Shown piece after piece: positions 15,382 to 28,921 of a stretch of DNA of 64,000 nucleotides. The notes beneath the pieces were generated by a model. The model saw only the letters and a list, made by a program, of their open reading frames with translations. It was not told the DNA's origin and searched no databases. Numbering within the stretch: position 1 is the first letter of the stretch; each line of letters opens with the position of its first letter. This DNA is from an uncultured Parolsenella sp. GTDB taxonomy: Bacteria > Actinomycetota > Coriobacteriia > Coriobacteriales > Atopobiaceae. The translations under genes and the position numbers were made by a program. The stretch lies in contig CAKUNF010000002.1 of NCBI GenBank assembly GCA_934668375.1, forward strand, positions 98,148 through 162,147, given 5' to 3'.

Positions 15382-16863
15382 CTACAGCCCCAGCGTCGCG
15401 GCCACCTCGCCGGCGCAGGCCAGAGCATCTGCCATGGACGTCACGACGAGCGTGGAGCCGTTGCGGGCATCTCCGGCCACGAACACGGGCTTGTCGGCCA
15501 CGCTCGAGGCGGCGCGGTGCGAGGAGGGCGTCGCCATGACGGGCAGCGGACGGCCCTTCTCGGCCAGGGCGACGCCAAACGCGTCGAGCACGCCGCGCTC
15601 GGGACCCGTGAAGCCGCAGGCGATGAGCACGAGCTGGGCGGGCACCTCGCGCTCGGAGCCCTCGATGCGCTCGGGCTTGCCGTGGCTCCAGTCCAGGTCC
15701 ACGACGCGCAGGCCGCTCACGGCACCGTCGTCATCGCGCAGGACCTCGAGCGTGTCGATGCCCCACTCGCGCATCTCGCCACCCATGAGGTCGATGGCCT
15801 CGACCTGGCCGTAGTCGGTCTTCTTGACGTTGGGCCACTGCGGCCACGCGTCACCTGCCGCACGCTCCTCGGGAGGGCACCCAAGGAACTCGAGCTGTCG
15901 CACGGAGCGCGCACCCTGGCGAACGGCCGTGCCCAGGCAGTCGTTGCCCGTGTCGCCGCCACCGATGACCACGACGTCCTTGCCGGCCGCGTCGATCGCG
16001 GGCGCACCGCCGTCGAGCACGCTTCTCGTGGCGCTCGTGAGGTAGTCCACGGCGTAGACCACGCCTCCGCTCGCAAGGCCCTCGTCAAAGCCCGTGGCGC
16101 CAAGCCCGCGCGGCTTGCACGCGCCTGCGGCGACCACCACGGCGTCGAACTCCTCGGCAAGCGAGGCGGCAACGGCCGGATCGCTCGCGTCCACGCCCAG
16201 GCTAAACTCGATGCCGAGCTCGGCCATGAGCGCCACGCGTCGCTCGACCACGGACTTGTCGAGCTTCATGTTGGGGATGCCGTACATGAGCAGGCCGCCC
16301 GCACGGTCGTGGCGTTCCACCACCGTGACGCGGGCGCCACGGCGCGCGAGCTCCCAGGCACTCACGAGGCCCGCGGGACCGGAGCCCACCACGGCCACGC
16401 TCGGGGCGTCCGCCGCAGCCGGGGCGAAGCGCGCGGGGCCGCCGTGCGCCCACTGCCAGTCGCTGATGGCACGCTCGTTGTCGTGGATCGTCTCGGGCTC
16501 GTCGGCGCGCCCCAGGTTGCAGGCGGCCTCGCACAGCGCCGGGCACACGCGGCTCGTGAACTCCGGCATGGGCGAGGTGAGCGCCAGGCGCTCGGCGGCA
16601 GTCTCCCACTGACCGCGATAGACGAGGTCGTTCCACTCCGGGATGAGGTTGTGCAGCGGGCAGCCGCTCGGACGGGCGTGCCCGAACGAGATGCCCGTCT
16701 GGCAGAAGGCCACGCCGCACATCATGCAGCGGCTCGCCTGAACCTGCTGCTCCTCGGGCGTGAGCGGCTCATAGAGCTCGTTGTAGTCCTTCGTTCTCTC
16801 GGACACGTCACGAAGCCCATGGGCCTGCCTGCCGTGCTCGAGAAACGCTCCTGGCTTGCCCAT
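15382..16863 (-). CDS. gltD: Glutamate synthase small subunit
   Basis: 493 residues. It supplies electrons from NAD(P)H through FAD and Fe-S clusters to the large subunit, in the cytosol. The N-terminal cluster cysteines are seen in ASRCMMCGVAFCQTG, SGCPLHN and VCPALCEAACNLG. The FAD motif is VGSGPAG and the NADPH-binding motif is VVIGGGDTGND; the C-terminal FAD contact is FVAGDARNGS. The ATG at 16863 lies 2 nt after the gltB stop, so translation is probably coupled. A hairpin follows the gene. Confidence 0.95.
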   Translation of the reverse strand: MGKPGAFLEHGRQAHGLRDVSERTKDYNELYEPLTPEEQQVQASRCMMCGVAFCQTGISFGHARPSGCPLHNLIPEWNDLVYRGQWETAAERLALTSPMPEFTSRVCPALCEAACNLGRADEPETIHDNERAISDWQWAHGGPARFAPAAADAPSVAVVGSGPAGLVSAWELARRGARVTVVERHDRAGGLLMYGIPNMKLDKSVVERRVALMAELGIEFSLGVDASDPAVAASLAEEFDAVVVAAGACKPRGLGATGFDEGLASGGVVYAVDYLTSATRSVLDGGAPAIDAAGKDVVVIGGGDTGNDCLGTAVRQGARSVRQLEFLGCPPEERAAGDAWPQWPNVKKTDYGQVEAIDLMGGEMREWGIDTLEVLRDDDGAVSGLRVVDLDWSHGKPERIEGSEREVPAQLVLIACGFTGPERGVLDAFGVALAEKGRPLPVMATPSSHRAASSVADKPVFVAGDARNGSTLVVTSMADALACAGEVAATLGL

Positions 16864-16865
16864 GG

Positions 16866-21512
<4,647 letters not shown>

Positions 21513-21668
21513 GGTGAGGTCCTTCTCCGAGTGTTCACGTGTGCTGCCGCACGCAGGGTGCGGTCAAGCTCTCGTTACTCTAGGAGCCGGATATGTCACC
21601 TCCGTTACGCCAACACGGGCGCAACACGCGCGAAGCAATCTTGTAACAAGGGAGGGCGCGGCCCAAAA

Positions 21669-21699
21669 GGGCCCAAAAGTGTCAAAGACCTTTGGGCCC
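21669..21699. repeat. Repeat family C (copy 1)
   Basis: Starts GGGCCCAAAAG and ends CTTTGGGCCC around GTGTCAAAGAC. Relatives lie at 24953-24982 and 63898-63929, and a diverged one at 56453-56480. It lies just downstream of hypA and can act as its terminator hairpin. Confidence 0.7.
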
Positions 21700-21714
21700 A
21701 TGGGCACACCGCAG

Positions 21715-22059
21715 CTAGTACGCCTCGATCTGCTTGATCATGACCTCGCGGCCGCGCAGAAGGTAGGTCTGCTCGCTGCCGCATACCGGGCACGTGCGCC
21801 CGTGCTCCACGGTGCCGTAGTCTGCCCCGCACGCCTCGCAGTGCGTCACGGCCGGAATGTCCTCCACCACGAGCTCGCACCCCTCCATCATCGGCTCGCG
21901 CTTGCACGCCCACGTCCAGGCGTCGCCGAGAATCTCGGGCACCACCCCGGAGACCTCGCCCAGCTCGAGCGTCACGCTGCGAACGGACATGAGGCCGTTG
22001 TCGGCAGCAGCCTTCTTGGCGTCATCGATGATGTAGAAGACGATTCCCAGCTCGTGCAC
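21715..22059 (-). CDS. hypA: HypA, nickel insertion protein
   Basis: 114 residues, full length. It starts MHELG, whose His2 and Glu3 neighbourhood binds nickel, and has the zinc site as two CXXC pairs (CEAC and CPVC). HypA works with HypB to deliver Ni to [NiFe] hydrogenase, and in some bacteria to urease. It follows the large flavoprotein gene by 81 bp and hypB lies just beyond. No [NiFe] hydrogenase subunit or other hyp gene is in the window, so its client is elsewhere in the genome. Confidence 0.93.
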   Translation of the reverse strand: MHELGIVFYIIDDAKKAAADNGLMSVRSVTLELGEVSGVVPEILGDAWTWACKREPMMEGCELVVEDIPAVTHCEACGADYGTVEHGRTCPVCGSEQTYLLRGREVMIKQIEAY

Positions 22060-22077
22060 GTGGAGCTCCAGACATGA

Positions 22078-22108
22078 GGGGGAGGAACGCGAGAACGCGC
22101 CCCTCCCC
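22078..22108 (-). terminator. Hairpin between flavoprotein gene and hypA
   Basis: AGGGGGAGG near 22077 and CCCCTCCCCT near 22099 can pair with inner GCG/CGC pairing. It could weaken transcription into hypA; there is no T run. Confidence 0.35.
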
Positions 22109-22140
22109 TGCTTGACAAAGACGTGGCCGAGAACTGCCGG

Positions 22141-24930
22141 CTACTTCTTGCGACCGAACATGATCTTGGCCTGGCGCCTGGCCGCGTACTTGAGCAGCGC
22201 GGGCACCTTGTTCTCGCTCTTGACCATCGTGGAGCACTCGGGGCGCTCGCGGCGCAGGTGGATGGCATCGAACGCGCACTTGGTGGTGCACAGGCCGCAG
22301 CCGATGCACTTGTTGGGGTCCACGATGGAGGCACCGCAGCCCAGGCAGCGGCTCGTCTCGGCGCGCACCTGCTCCTCGGTGAGGGTGCGCACGTACTCGG
22401 AGAACGGGGCGCGCCTCTCGGCCTCGTGGTCGATGGCGGGCTGCTGGCGGCTGGCTGTGTCATAGGAGCCAAGCTCGACGTCATCCTTGTCCAGCTCACG
22501 GTAGCTGCGCTGGTTGCGGCCGATCGTGAGCGTGCCACCCTGAACGAAGCGATGGATGGAGACGGCGGCCTCATGACCGGCAGCGATGGCGTCGATGGCA
22601 AACTTGGGGCCGGTGTAGACGTCGCCGCCCACGAAGATGTCGGGCTCGGCGGTCTGGTAGGTCTTGGGGTCTGCCACGGCACCGTTGCCGCGCCCGAGCT
22701 CCACGGCGCTGCCCGCAAGCAGGCTCCCCCACTCGATGCTCTGGCCGATGGAGAAGACCACCTGGTCCGCGGCCACGTCGATGGTGTCGGTCTCGTCATA
22801 CTCGGGCGAGAAGCGGCCGTCCTCGTCGAACACGCGCGTGCAGCGCTTGAAGCGCACGCCGGCGGCGCGGCCCTCGCTCACGAGAACCTCGGCCGGACCC
22901 CAGCCGCACGAGAGGCGCACGCCGTCGCTCTCGGCCTCGGCGACCTCCTCGTTGGAGGCGGGCATGATGTCGCGCGCCTCCAGGCACAGCATGTCGACGC
23001 TCTCCGCGCCCAGACGGGCCGCCGTGCGCGCCACGTCGATGGCGACGTTGCCGCCGCCCACCACGACGACGCGCCTGCCCACGGCCGGTACCTCGCCGCC
23101 CTCGAGCTGGGCCTCGGCCACCCCGCGCAGGAAGTCCACGGCCACCGAGACGCCCGCTGCGTTCTCGCCGGGCACACCGGCAAGGCGGCCGCCCTGGCAT
23201 CCGATGGCCACGTAGAACGCCGCAAAGCCCTGCTCGCGCAGCTCGGCGAGCGTCACGTCGCGGCCGACCTCGACGCCATAGCGGAACTCGGCGCCCATGG
23301 CCTCGATGACGTCGACCTCGGCCTGGATGACGTCCTTGCCCAGCTTGTAGGCCGGGATGCCGTAGGTGAGCATGCCACCGGGGCGGGCGCTCTTCTCGAA
23401 CACGACGGGCTTGTAGCCGCGCTCGGCCAGGTAGAACGCGCAGGACAGGCCCGCGGGACCCGCGCCGATGATGGCGACCTTCTCCTCGAAGTCCCCCTCG
23501 ACCTTGGGACGCACCTGCGGCGGGATGTAGCGCGTGCTCGCGTCCAGGTCCAGCTGAGCGATGAACTTCTTGACCTCGTCGATGGCGATGGCCTCGTCCA
23601 CGCGGCCGCGCGTGCAGGCGTCCTCGCAGCGGCGGTTGCAGATGCGTCCGCACACGGCCGGCAGCGGGTTCTCGCGCTTGATGAGGGCAAGGGCCTCCTG
23701 GTAGCGGCCCTGGCTCGCGAGCTTGAGGTAGCCCTGCACGGCGATGTGGGCAGGGCAGGCCGTCTTGCAGGGGGCCGTGCCGCTCTCGTGCGTCTCGACG
23801 CGATTGTCGTTACGGTAGTTGGGGCTCCACTTCTCCGGGCCCCACTTCACCGCGTCCGGCAGCTCCTGGCGCGGGTACTCGGGCACCTTGCCGCCGGCCT
23901 TCTTGGAGCACAGCTTCTGGCCGAGCTTGGCGGCGCCGGCCGGACACACCTCCACGCAGCGTCCGCACGCCACGCAGCTCTTGGCGTCAACGTGGGCCAC
24001 GTAGGCCGAGCGCGAGAGGTTGGGCGTGTTGAACAGCTGCGAGGTGCGCAGGGCATAGCAGACGTTCACGTTGCAGTTGCAGATGGCGAAGATCTTGTGC
24101 TCGCCATCGATGTTCGTGATCTGGTGGACGAAGCCGTTCTCCTCGGCACGCTCGAAGATCTCCAGGGCCTCCTCGCGCGTGATGTAGCGGCCGCGGTTGG
24201 TCTCCACGACGTAGTCGGCCATGTCGCCCACGGCGATGCACCAGTCATTGAAGTCGTCTCCGCAGCCCTCGCCCATGCGCTGGCGGCTCGCACGGCAGCT
24301 GCAGGTGCTCGCGGCGTACTTGCCGTCGTACTTGTCGAGCCAGTGCCTGATGTGCTCGATGGAGATGGACTGGTCCTCGTGCTCGATGGCGCGCTCCACG
24401 GGGATGACGTGCATGCCGATGCCCGCGCCTCCGGGAGGCACGAGCGGCGTGGCACGGGAGAGCGGGCCCTTGGAGGCCTGCTCGAAGAACTTGGCGTAGA
24501 CGGGGTGTTCCTCGAGCTGCTCGGCGCGCATGTTGAGGAACTCCGCAGATCCCGGCACGAGCATGGGCAGCACCCACTGCTTCGCGCGCGCGGGGTTCTC
24601 CCAGTTGTATTCGAGAAGGCCCACGTAGGACAGCTCGTCGAGCATGGGCTCGAGCGCTTCGGCAGCGATGCCCGCGGCCTTGGACGCGGCCTCGAGCGTG
24701 TAGGGGACGCGCACCTTGAGCTTCACGAGCATGTCTGCCTGCTCGTCGGTGGCCGCCTCGGCAAAGCTCCAGTACTCGTAGGGTAGCAGCTCGTTCTTGC
24801 CGAGGATGCGGTTGGTACAGTGCCGGCACAGCGCCACGATGCTCGGGCGCGGGTTGGCGGGCAGTTCGGGCACGAACTCCGCGCCGATGTCGTTCTCCGT
24901 GTAGGAAATGCCAGGGCCGTTGAGGATCAT
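22141..24930 (-). CDS. Multidomain Fe-S flavoprotein (GltD-like oxidoreductase with ferredoxin modules)
   Basis: 929 residues. Order: an N-terminal zinc/winged-helix-like part (CRHCTNRILG), a cysteine-rich stretch (STCSCRASRQR, ICNCNVNVC), a 4Fe-4S motif (CVACGRCVEVCP), a GltD-type N-terminal cluster region (CKTACPAHIA, CGRICNRRCEDAC), FAD and NAD(P) Rossmann domains (IIGAGPAGLSCA, VVVGGGNVAIDVA), and a C-terminal dicluster (CLGCGASI, CIGCGLCTTKC). It probably moves electrons between NAD(P)H, flavin and ferredoxin or another Fe-S partner. Lying between hypB and hypA suggests a link to hydrogenase metabolism. The physiological partner is unknown. Confidence 0.85.
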   Translation of the reverse strand: MILNGPGISYTENDIGAEFVPELPANPRPSIVALCRHCTNRILGKNELLPYEYWSFAEAATDEQADMLVKLKVRVPYTLEAASKAAGIAAEALEPMLDELSYVGLLEYNWENPARAKQWVLPMLVPGSAEFLNMRAEQLEEHPVYAKFFEQASKGPLSRATPLVPPGGAGIGMHVIPVERAIEHEDQSISIEHIRHWLDKYDGKYAASTCSCRASRQRMGEGCGDDFNDWCIAVGDMADYVVETNRGRYITREEALEIFERAEENGFVHQITNIDGEHKIFAICNCNVNVCYALRTSQLFNTPNLSRSAYVAHVDAKSCVACGRCVEVCPAGAAKLGQKLCSKKAGGKVPEYPRQELPDAVKWGPEKWSPNYRNDNRVETHESGTAPCKTACPAHIAVQGYLKLASQGRYQEALALIKRENPLPAVCGRICNRRCEDACTRGRVDEAIAIDEVKKFIAQLDLDASTRYIPPQVRPKVEGDFEEKVAIIGAGPAGLSCAFYLAERGYKPVVFEKSARPGGMLTYGIPAYKLGKDVIQAEVDVIEAMGAEFRYGVEVGRDVTLAELREQGFAAFYVAIGCQGGRLAGVPGENAAGVSVAVDFLRGVAEAQLEGGEVPAVGRRVVVVGGGNVAIDVARTAARLGAESVDMLCLEARDIMPASNEEVAEAESDGVRLSCGWGPAEVLVSEGRAAGVRFKRCTRVFDEDGRFSPEYDETDTIDVAADQVVFSIGQSIEWGSLLAGSAVELGRGNGAVADPKTYQTAEPDIFVGGDVYTGPKFAIDAIAAGHEAAVSIHRFVQGGTLTIGRNQRSYRELDKDDVELGSYDTASRQQPAIDHEAERRAPFSEYVRTLTEEQVRAETSRCLGCGASIVDPNKCIGCGLCTTKCAFDAIHLRRERPECSTMVKSENKVPALLKYAARRQAKIMFGRKK

Positions 24931-24952
24931 GAAGGTCTCCTTGTGGTCGGAT

Positions 24953-24982
24953 GTCCCAAAGGTGTCAAAGACTTTTGGGCAC
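24953..24982. repeat. Repeat family C (copy 2)
   Basis: GTCCCAAAGGTGTCAAAGAC continuing to GGGCAC, in the 76-bp gap between hypB and the flavoprotein gene. Its core is identical to the copy at 63898. Confidence 0.7.
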
Positions 24983-25006
24983 TTCGGGCCGGGCTGAGCC
25001 GCAGGG

Positions 25007-25780
25007 CTACTCGCCGGGGTAGTGGGCGGCGTCGCTGTTCTTGGGCGTGGCCTTCTCGAACGTGCCGGCCTTCCAGGCGGCCACGGCGTCGCGAAGCCAG
25101 GCAGCCCAGGCCTCCGTGCCCTCGCCGGTCTTGGCGCTCATGGGCAGCACGAGCGCGTCGGGGTTGCGCAGGTGGACGTTGGCCTCGCAACGCTCGAGGT
25201 CAAAGTCAAAGTAGGGCGCCACGTCCATCTTGTTCACGAGAACTACGTCCGTGACCTCGAACATGAGCGGGTACTTGAGGGGCTTGTCGTCTCCCTCGGG
25301 AACGGACAGGATGGCCACGTTGACGCTCGCGCCCGTGTCGAACTCGGCCGGGCACACGAGATTACCCACGTTCTCCAGCACGACGAGGTCAAGATGGTCC
25401 ACGCCCGCGTCTGCCGCGGCACGGTCGAGCTCGGCCAGGCCCTGGCGGCACATCGCGGCGTCCAGGTGACACATGCCGCCCGTGTGCAGCTGCACGCTCG
25501 TGACGCCGGCATCCGCCATGGCGCGCGCATCGACGTCGGAGTCGATGTCTGCCTCCATGACGCCGATGGACAGCTCACGGCCAAGCGCCTCCACCGTGCG
25601 CTTGAGCGTCGTTGTCTTGCCCGAGCCCGGGCTGCTCATGAGGTTGAGCAGAAACGTTCCCCGCTCGGCAAGCCCGGCGCGCAGCTCGTCTGCCGCGCGG
25701 TCGTTGCTCGCGAACACGCTCTGCTTGACCTCGATGACGCGAACAGCACGCTCGCGGGCGGCCTTCTCGGCATCTTGCAT
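25007..25780 (-). CDS. hypB: HypB, GTPase for nickel insertion
   Basis: 257 residues from the ATG at 25780, preceded by GGGGAGAG. P-loop SSPGSGKTTT, the ADIDSDVDA switch region, the metal-site region HTGGMCHLDAAM, and the VLVNKMD nucleotide specificity motif identify HypB. It uses GTP to release Ni to the hydrogenase large subunit with HypA. It has no long N-terminal His tract, so it is not a nickel-storage form. First gene of hypB-flavoprotein-hypA. GGTTTACATAA, shared with the radical SAM promoter region, lies upstream at 25830. Confidence 0.93.
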   Translation of the reverse strand: MQDAEKAARERAVRVIEVKQSVFASNDRAADELRAGLAERGTFLLNLMSSPGSGKTTTLKRTVEALGRELSIGVMEADIDSDVDARAMADAGVTSVQLHTGGMCHLDAAMCRQGLAELDRAAADAGVDHLDLVVLENVGNLVCPAEFDTGASVNVAILSVPEGDDKPLKYPLMFEVTDVVLVNKMDVAPYFDFDLERCEANVHLRNPDALVLPMSAKTGEGTEAWAAWLRDAVAAWKAGTFEKATPKNSDAAHYPGE

Positions 25781-25829
25781 GTCTCTCCCCTCGCACGGCC
25801 GCCGCCCGTCCCCACGGGACCTGGCAGCC

Positions 25830-25840
25830 GGTTTACATAA
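25830..25840. promoter_or_regulatory. GGTTTACATAA motif upstream of hypB
   Basis: Exact inverted copy of the 11-bp motif found twice upstream of the radical SAM gene (3044, 3081). Possible binding site of a common regulator; inferred from sequence identity only. Confidence 0.3.
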
Positions 25841-25924
25841 CTGCAACAAGTGTACAGGAGCGAGGCGGGCAGCCGTGCGCGCAATCGCCAAGCGGCGGCA
25901 GGGGCGCGTCGCGACACAAAAAAA

Positions 25925-25957
25925 GGCCCGCCCCGCGCACGCGCGCGAGACGGGCCG
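25925..25957 (-). terminator. Terminator of ppc
   Basis: GGCCCGCC.. pairs with ..GACGGGCC across a GC-rich 33-bp span; on the minus strand it is followed by at least seven T. It lies 24 bp after the ppc stop. Confidence 0.8.
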
Positions 25958-25980
25958 CAAGTGACGAGGAAGACCTCGCA

Positions 25981-28728
25981 TCACCCCGTGTTCTGCAGGC
26001 CGGCGGAGACTCCGGCGACGGCAGAGAGGATGAGCTTGATGTAGGCGTCGCGCTCCTTGGCCGTGAGCTCGGCCTCGTGCTCGCGCAGCGCCGTGAGGGC
26101 GCGCACCTGCGAGATGGACAGGGCGTCCACGTAGGGGTTGCGCACGCGGATGGCCTGGCCAAGCACGCGGCGGTGCTGCAGCGGCCACTCGTCCCCCACG
26201 ATGGCGAGCGTCCACTTGCGCGTGAGGGCCATCTCGTCGAGCACCATCTTGGCGAGGTCGTCGCGGTCACCGAGTGCCAGGTAGTGGCGGGCGATGCGGC
26301 CATCGGTCTTGGCGATGGACATCTCGATGTTGTCGATGAACGTCGTGAACAGCGGCCACTCCTTGTAGGCGGCGCGCAGCAGCTCGAGGTCGCCGAGCTT
26401 CTCGCACGCGGTGCCCAGGCCGTACCAGGCAGCGAGGTTGATGCGCGCCTGGCTCCAGCTGAACACCCAGGGAATCGTGCGCAGGTCGTCGAGGGACTTG
26501 GCGCCCAGGCCGCGCTTTGCGGGGCGCGAGCCAATCGGCAGCAGGCCAATCTCGACGAGCGGCGTCACCGTGGAGAACCACGGCGTGAAGTCGGGCGTGT
26601 TCAGCAGCTCCACGAAGTGGTCGTGGCTCGCGTCGTAGAGCCTGGCGGCCATGTCCGCGTACTTCTCGGTCATCTCGGTGTTCGTCTTCTCGACGGACGG
26701 GGCGCTCTGAAGCAGCGTGGCGCCGGCGACGCTCTCGATGTGGCGCTGGGCAAGCACGGGGTTGCCGTAGCGGGCGAAGATGATCTCTCCCTGCTCCGTG
26801 AGCTTGAAGAAGCAATTGACCGAGCCGGCCGGCTGGGCGAGCACCGCGCGGTTGGCCGGGCCGCCGCCACGGCCCACGGCGCCGCCGCGGCCGTGCATGA
26901 GCACGAGGTCGATGTGGTTGCGCTTGGCCCACTGGGCGATACGCTCCTGGGCGGAGTGCAGCGCGAGCGTGGCCGTGGTGGGACCGGCGTCCTTCGAGGA
27001 GTCGGAGTAGCCGAGCATGACCTCCATGCGGCGGTTCGTGGCAGCGAGGCGCGCCTGGACGTCCGGGAGCCTGAGCATGTCGTCGAGCACGTCCACGCAG
27101 TTCTCGAGGTCCTCGAGCTGCTCGAACAGCGGGATGACGTCGATGGTGGGCACGTCCTCGGCGTGGGCAAAGGCGATGCGGTTGAGCTCGTAGACGTCGG
27201 CGACGTTCTGGGCGCTCTTCGTGAACGAGATGATGTAGCGACGAGCCATCTTGGCGCCGTAGCGCTTCTGGATGGACCCGAGGGCGCGGAACGTGTCGAG
27301 CACCTCGCGCGTCATGGGGTCGAGCGGGCCGCGCTCGCCGTTGCGGCCGTGCTTCTTGATGTCGGCGAGCGCGCGGCTGTGCACGAGCGAGTGCTGACGG
27401 AACTCCATCTCCACCATGTGGAAGCCGAAGGTCTCCGTCTGCCAGATGAGCGTCTGGACGGGGCCGTAGGCCGCACGCGTGGCGCCGCCGGCAACGAGCG
27501 AGCGCTGGACGATGCGCAGGTCCTCGAGGAACTCGTCGCAGGAGCGATACATCGTGTCGGAGTTGCGAACGATCGTGGCCTTGAGGCGGTCTGCCATGAC
27601 GAGCATGACGGCGCGGTGCAGCTCCGACTCGCTGATGAGCTCGGCGCGGGCCGTGAGCTTCTCGCTCATCTCGATCTGGTGGTTCCACAGGTTCACAAGC
27701 TCGGGCGAGGGCTTGGTGTGGTCGACATCGAGCGTGAGGTTGCGGCCCACGCGGCGGCACTTGTCCTCGAGCGTGGCGACCATGTGCGTGAAGAACTTGG
27801 CGGCAACGGCGCGGCTTACCTTGGCCGTGACGTTGGGGTTGCCGTCGCGGTCCGAGCCGATCCAGGAGCCCGGGTGGAAGAACGCCGGGCAGACGGGCTT
27901 CACCTTGCCGGCGTTGTCGCCCAGCACCCAGTCGTCGAAGCGGCGGTACACCTGCGGCACCATGTCGAACAGCGTGTTGTCGAAGATGTCGATGATCGTG
28001 TCGGCCTCTTCGACCGGCGTGGGCTTCTTGAGCGCGATGGGGCTCGTGCGCAGCAGCGCGTCGATCTCCTGGAGCATGTGACGCTCGTTCTCCGCGAGGT
28101 CGGAGCCGCCCAGGTGCGGGTGCTGCTCGAGCAGCCGCGCGATGCGGCGGATCTTGCCCTCGACGGCCTTGCGACGGGCCTCGGTGGGGTGCGCGGTGAA
28201 GACGGGGTGGAACTCGAGGCGAGAAAGCAGCTCGTTGGCGTGCTGCTCGCCGGCCTCCTCCACGAGCTGGTGGTAGGCCATGGCGAGCGCGTTGGACTCG
28301 TCGGTCTCAGAGTCCAGGGAGACCTCGCGCTCGCGCTCGTGGAGCGTCTGGACGCGGAAGTTCTCCTCGGAGAGGTTCGCGAGGTGGAAGTAGGCGGTGA
28401 GGGCACGCGTGAGCATGGTCTGCTGCTCGACGGTGAGGCCGCGCATGAGCTCGTAGGCGGCCTGGAAGTTCTCGTCCTCGGTGGACGCGCCGGTGGCGCT
28501 GACCACGCCGACCTCGTCCGCGGCGATGAGGTCGGCGAGGACCTCGTCGAACGTGGAGCGAAGCTCGGGCGAGTACTCGCTCAGGACCTCGCGGAGCAGG
28601 CGCAGGAACAGCTCGAGGTTGTCGCGCAGGCTCTCCGGGAGCTTCACGTTGGCGAACGTCTTTGCCGCCTCTGCCTGCGCGACGGCGCGCTGGTCGTCTC
28701 GCTTGGCGATGGTGTCTCTTTCTGTCAA
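25981..28728 (-). CDS. ppc: Phosphoenolpyruvate carboxylase
   Basis: 915 residues from a TTG start at 28728, chosen because AAGGAGG lies 5 nt upstream and this length matches the family; in-frame codons further up have no site. Catalytic His180 in TAHPTEARRK, the PEP-binding GSDRDGNPN, the SDSSKDAG and GRGGAVGRGGGP loops, and the conserved C-terminus QNTG are all present. It fixes bicarbonate onto PEP to give oxaloacetate, feeding the 2-oxoglutarate and aspartate/homoserine supply used by the nearby glutamate and methionine genes. Confidence 0.95.
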   Translation of the reverse strand: MTERDTIAKRDDQRAVAQAEAAKTFANVKLPESLRDNLELFLRLLREVLSEYSPELRSTFDEVLADLIAADEVGVVSATGASTEDENFQAAYELMRGLTVEQQTMLTRALTAYFHLANLSEENFRVQTLHEREREVSLDSETDESNALAMAYHQLVEEAGEQHANELLSRLEFHPVFTAHPTEARRKAVEGKIRRIARLLEQHPHLGGSDLAENERHMLQEIDALLRTSPIALKKPTPVEEADTIIDIFDNTLFDMVPQVYRRFDDWVLGDNAGKVKPVCPAFFHPGSWIGSDRDGNPNVTAKVSRAVAAKFFTHMVATLEDKCRRVGRNLTLDVDHTKPSPELVNLWNHQIEMSEKLTARAELISESELHRAVMLVMADRLKATIVRNSDTMYRSCDEFLEDLRIVQRSLVAGGATRAAYGPVQTLIWQTETFGFHMVEMEFRQHSLVHSRALADIKKHGRNGERGPLDPMTREVLDTFRALGSIQKRYGAKMARRYIISFTKSAQNVADVYELNRIAFAHAEDVPTIDVIPLFEQLEDLENCVDVLDDMLRLPDVQARLAATNRRMEVMLGYSDSSKDAGPTTATLALHSAQERIAQWAKRNHIDLVLMHGRGGAVGRGGGPANRAVLAQPAGSVNCFFKLTEQGEIIFARYGNPVLAQRHIESVAGATLLQSAPSVEKTNTEMTEKYADMAARLYDASHDHFVELLNTPDFTPWFSTVTPLVEIGLLPIGSRPAKRGLGAKSLDDLRTIPWVFSWSQARINLAAWYGLGTACEKLGDLELLRAAYKEWPLFTTFIDNIEMSIAKTDGRIARHYLALGDRDDLAKMVLDEMALTRKWTLAIVGDEWPLQHRRVLGQAIRVRNPYVDALSISQVRALTALREHEAELTAKERDAYIKLILSAVAGVSAGLQNTG

Positions 28729-28921
28729 GGGTGCCTCCTTGGGCTCTCCGTGCAGAATGCGTCCGCCCGGGCCGACGCGCGGCGCGGGCAGCCTCTCCAT
28801 GATAGCAGCAGGGCGGGGGTCGATGACGACTGTAACGAGCGCGTAACGCAACGATGTCAAGCGTGCAAGTAGCAGTTTGCCGAGCGGTATTCTCGCTCAC
28901 ACGAACGGAAGGAGAACGACC

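Noticed and set aside
28729..28860. Upstream in-frame starts for ppc
   Set aside because: The TTG at 28728 has a consensus ribosome site at ideal distance and gives the family length.
26077..28872. Long plus-strand frame opposite ppc
   Set aside because: Shadow of ppc with composition typical of antisense translation of GC-rich genes.
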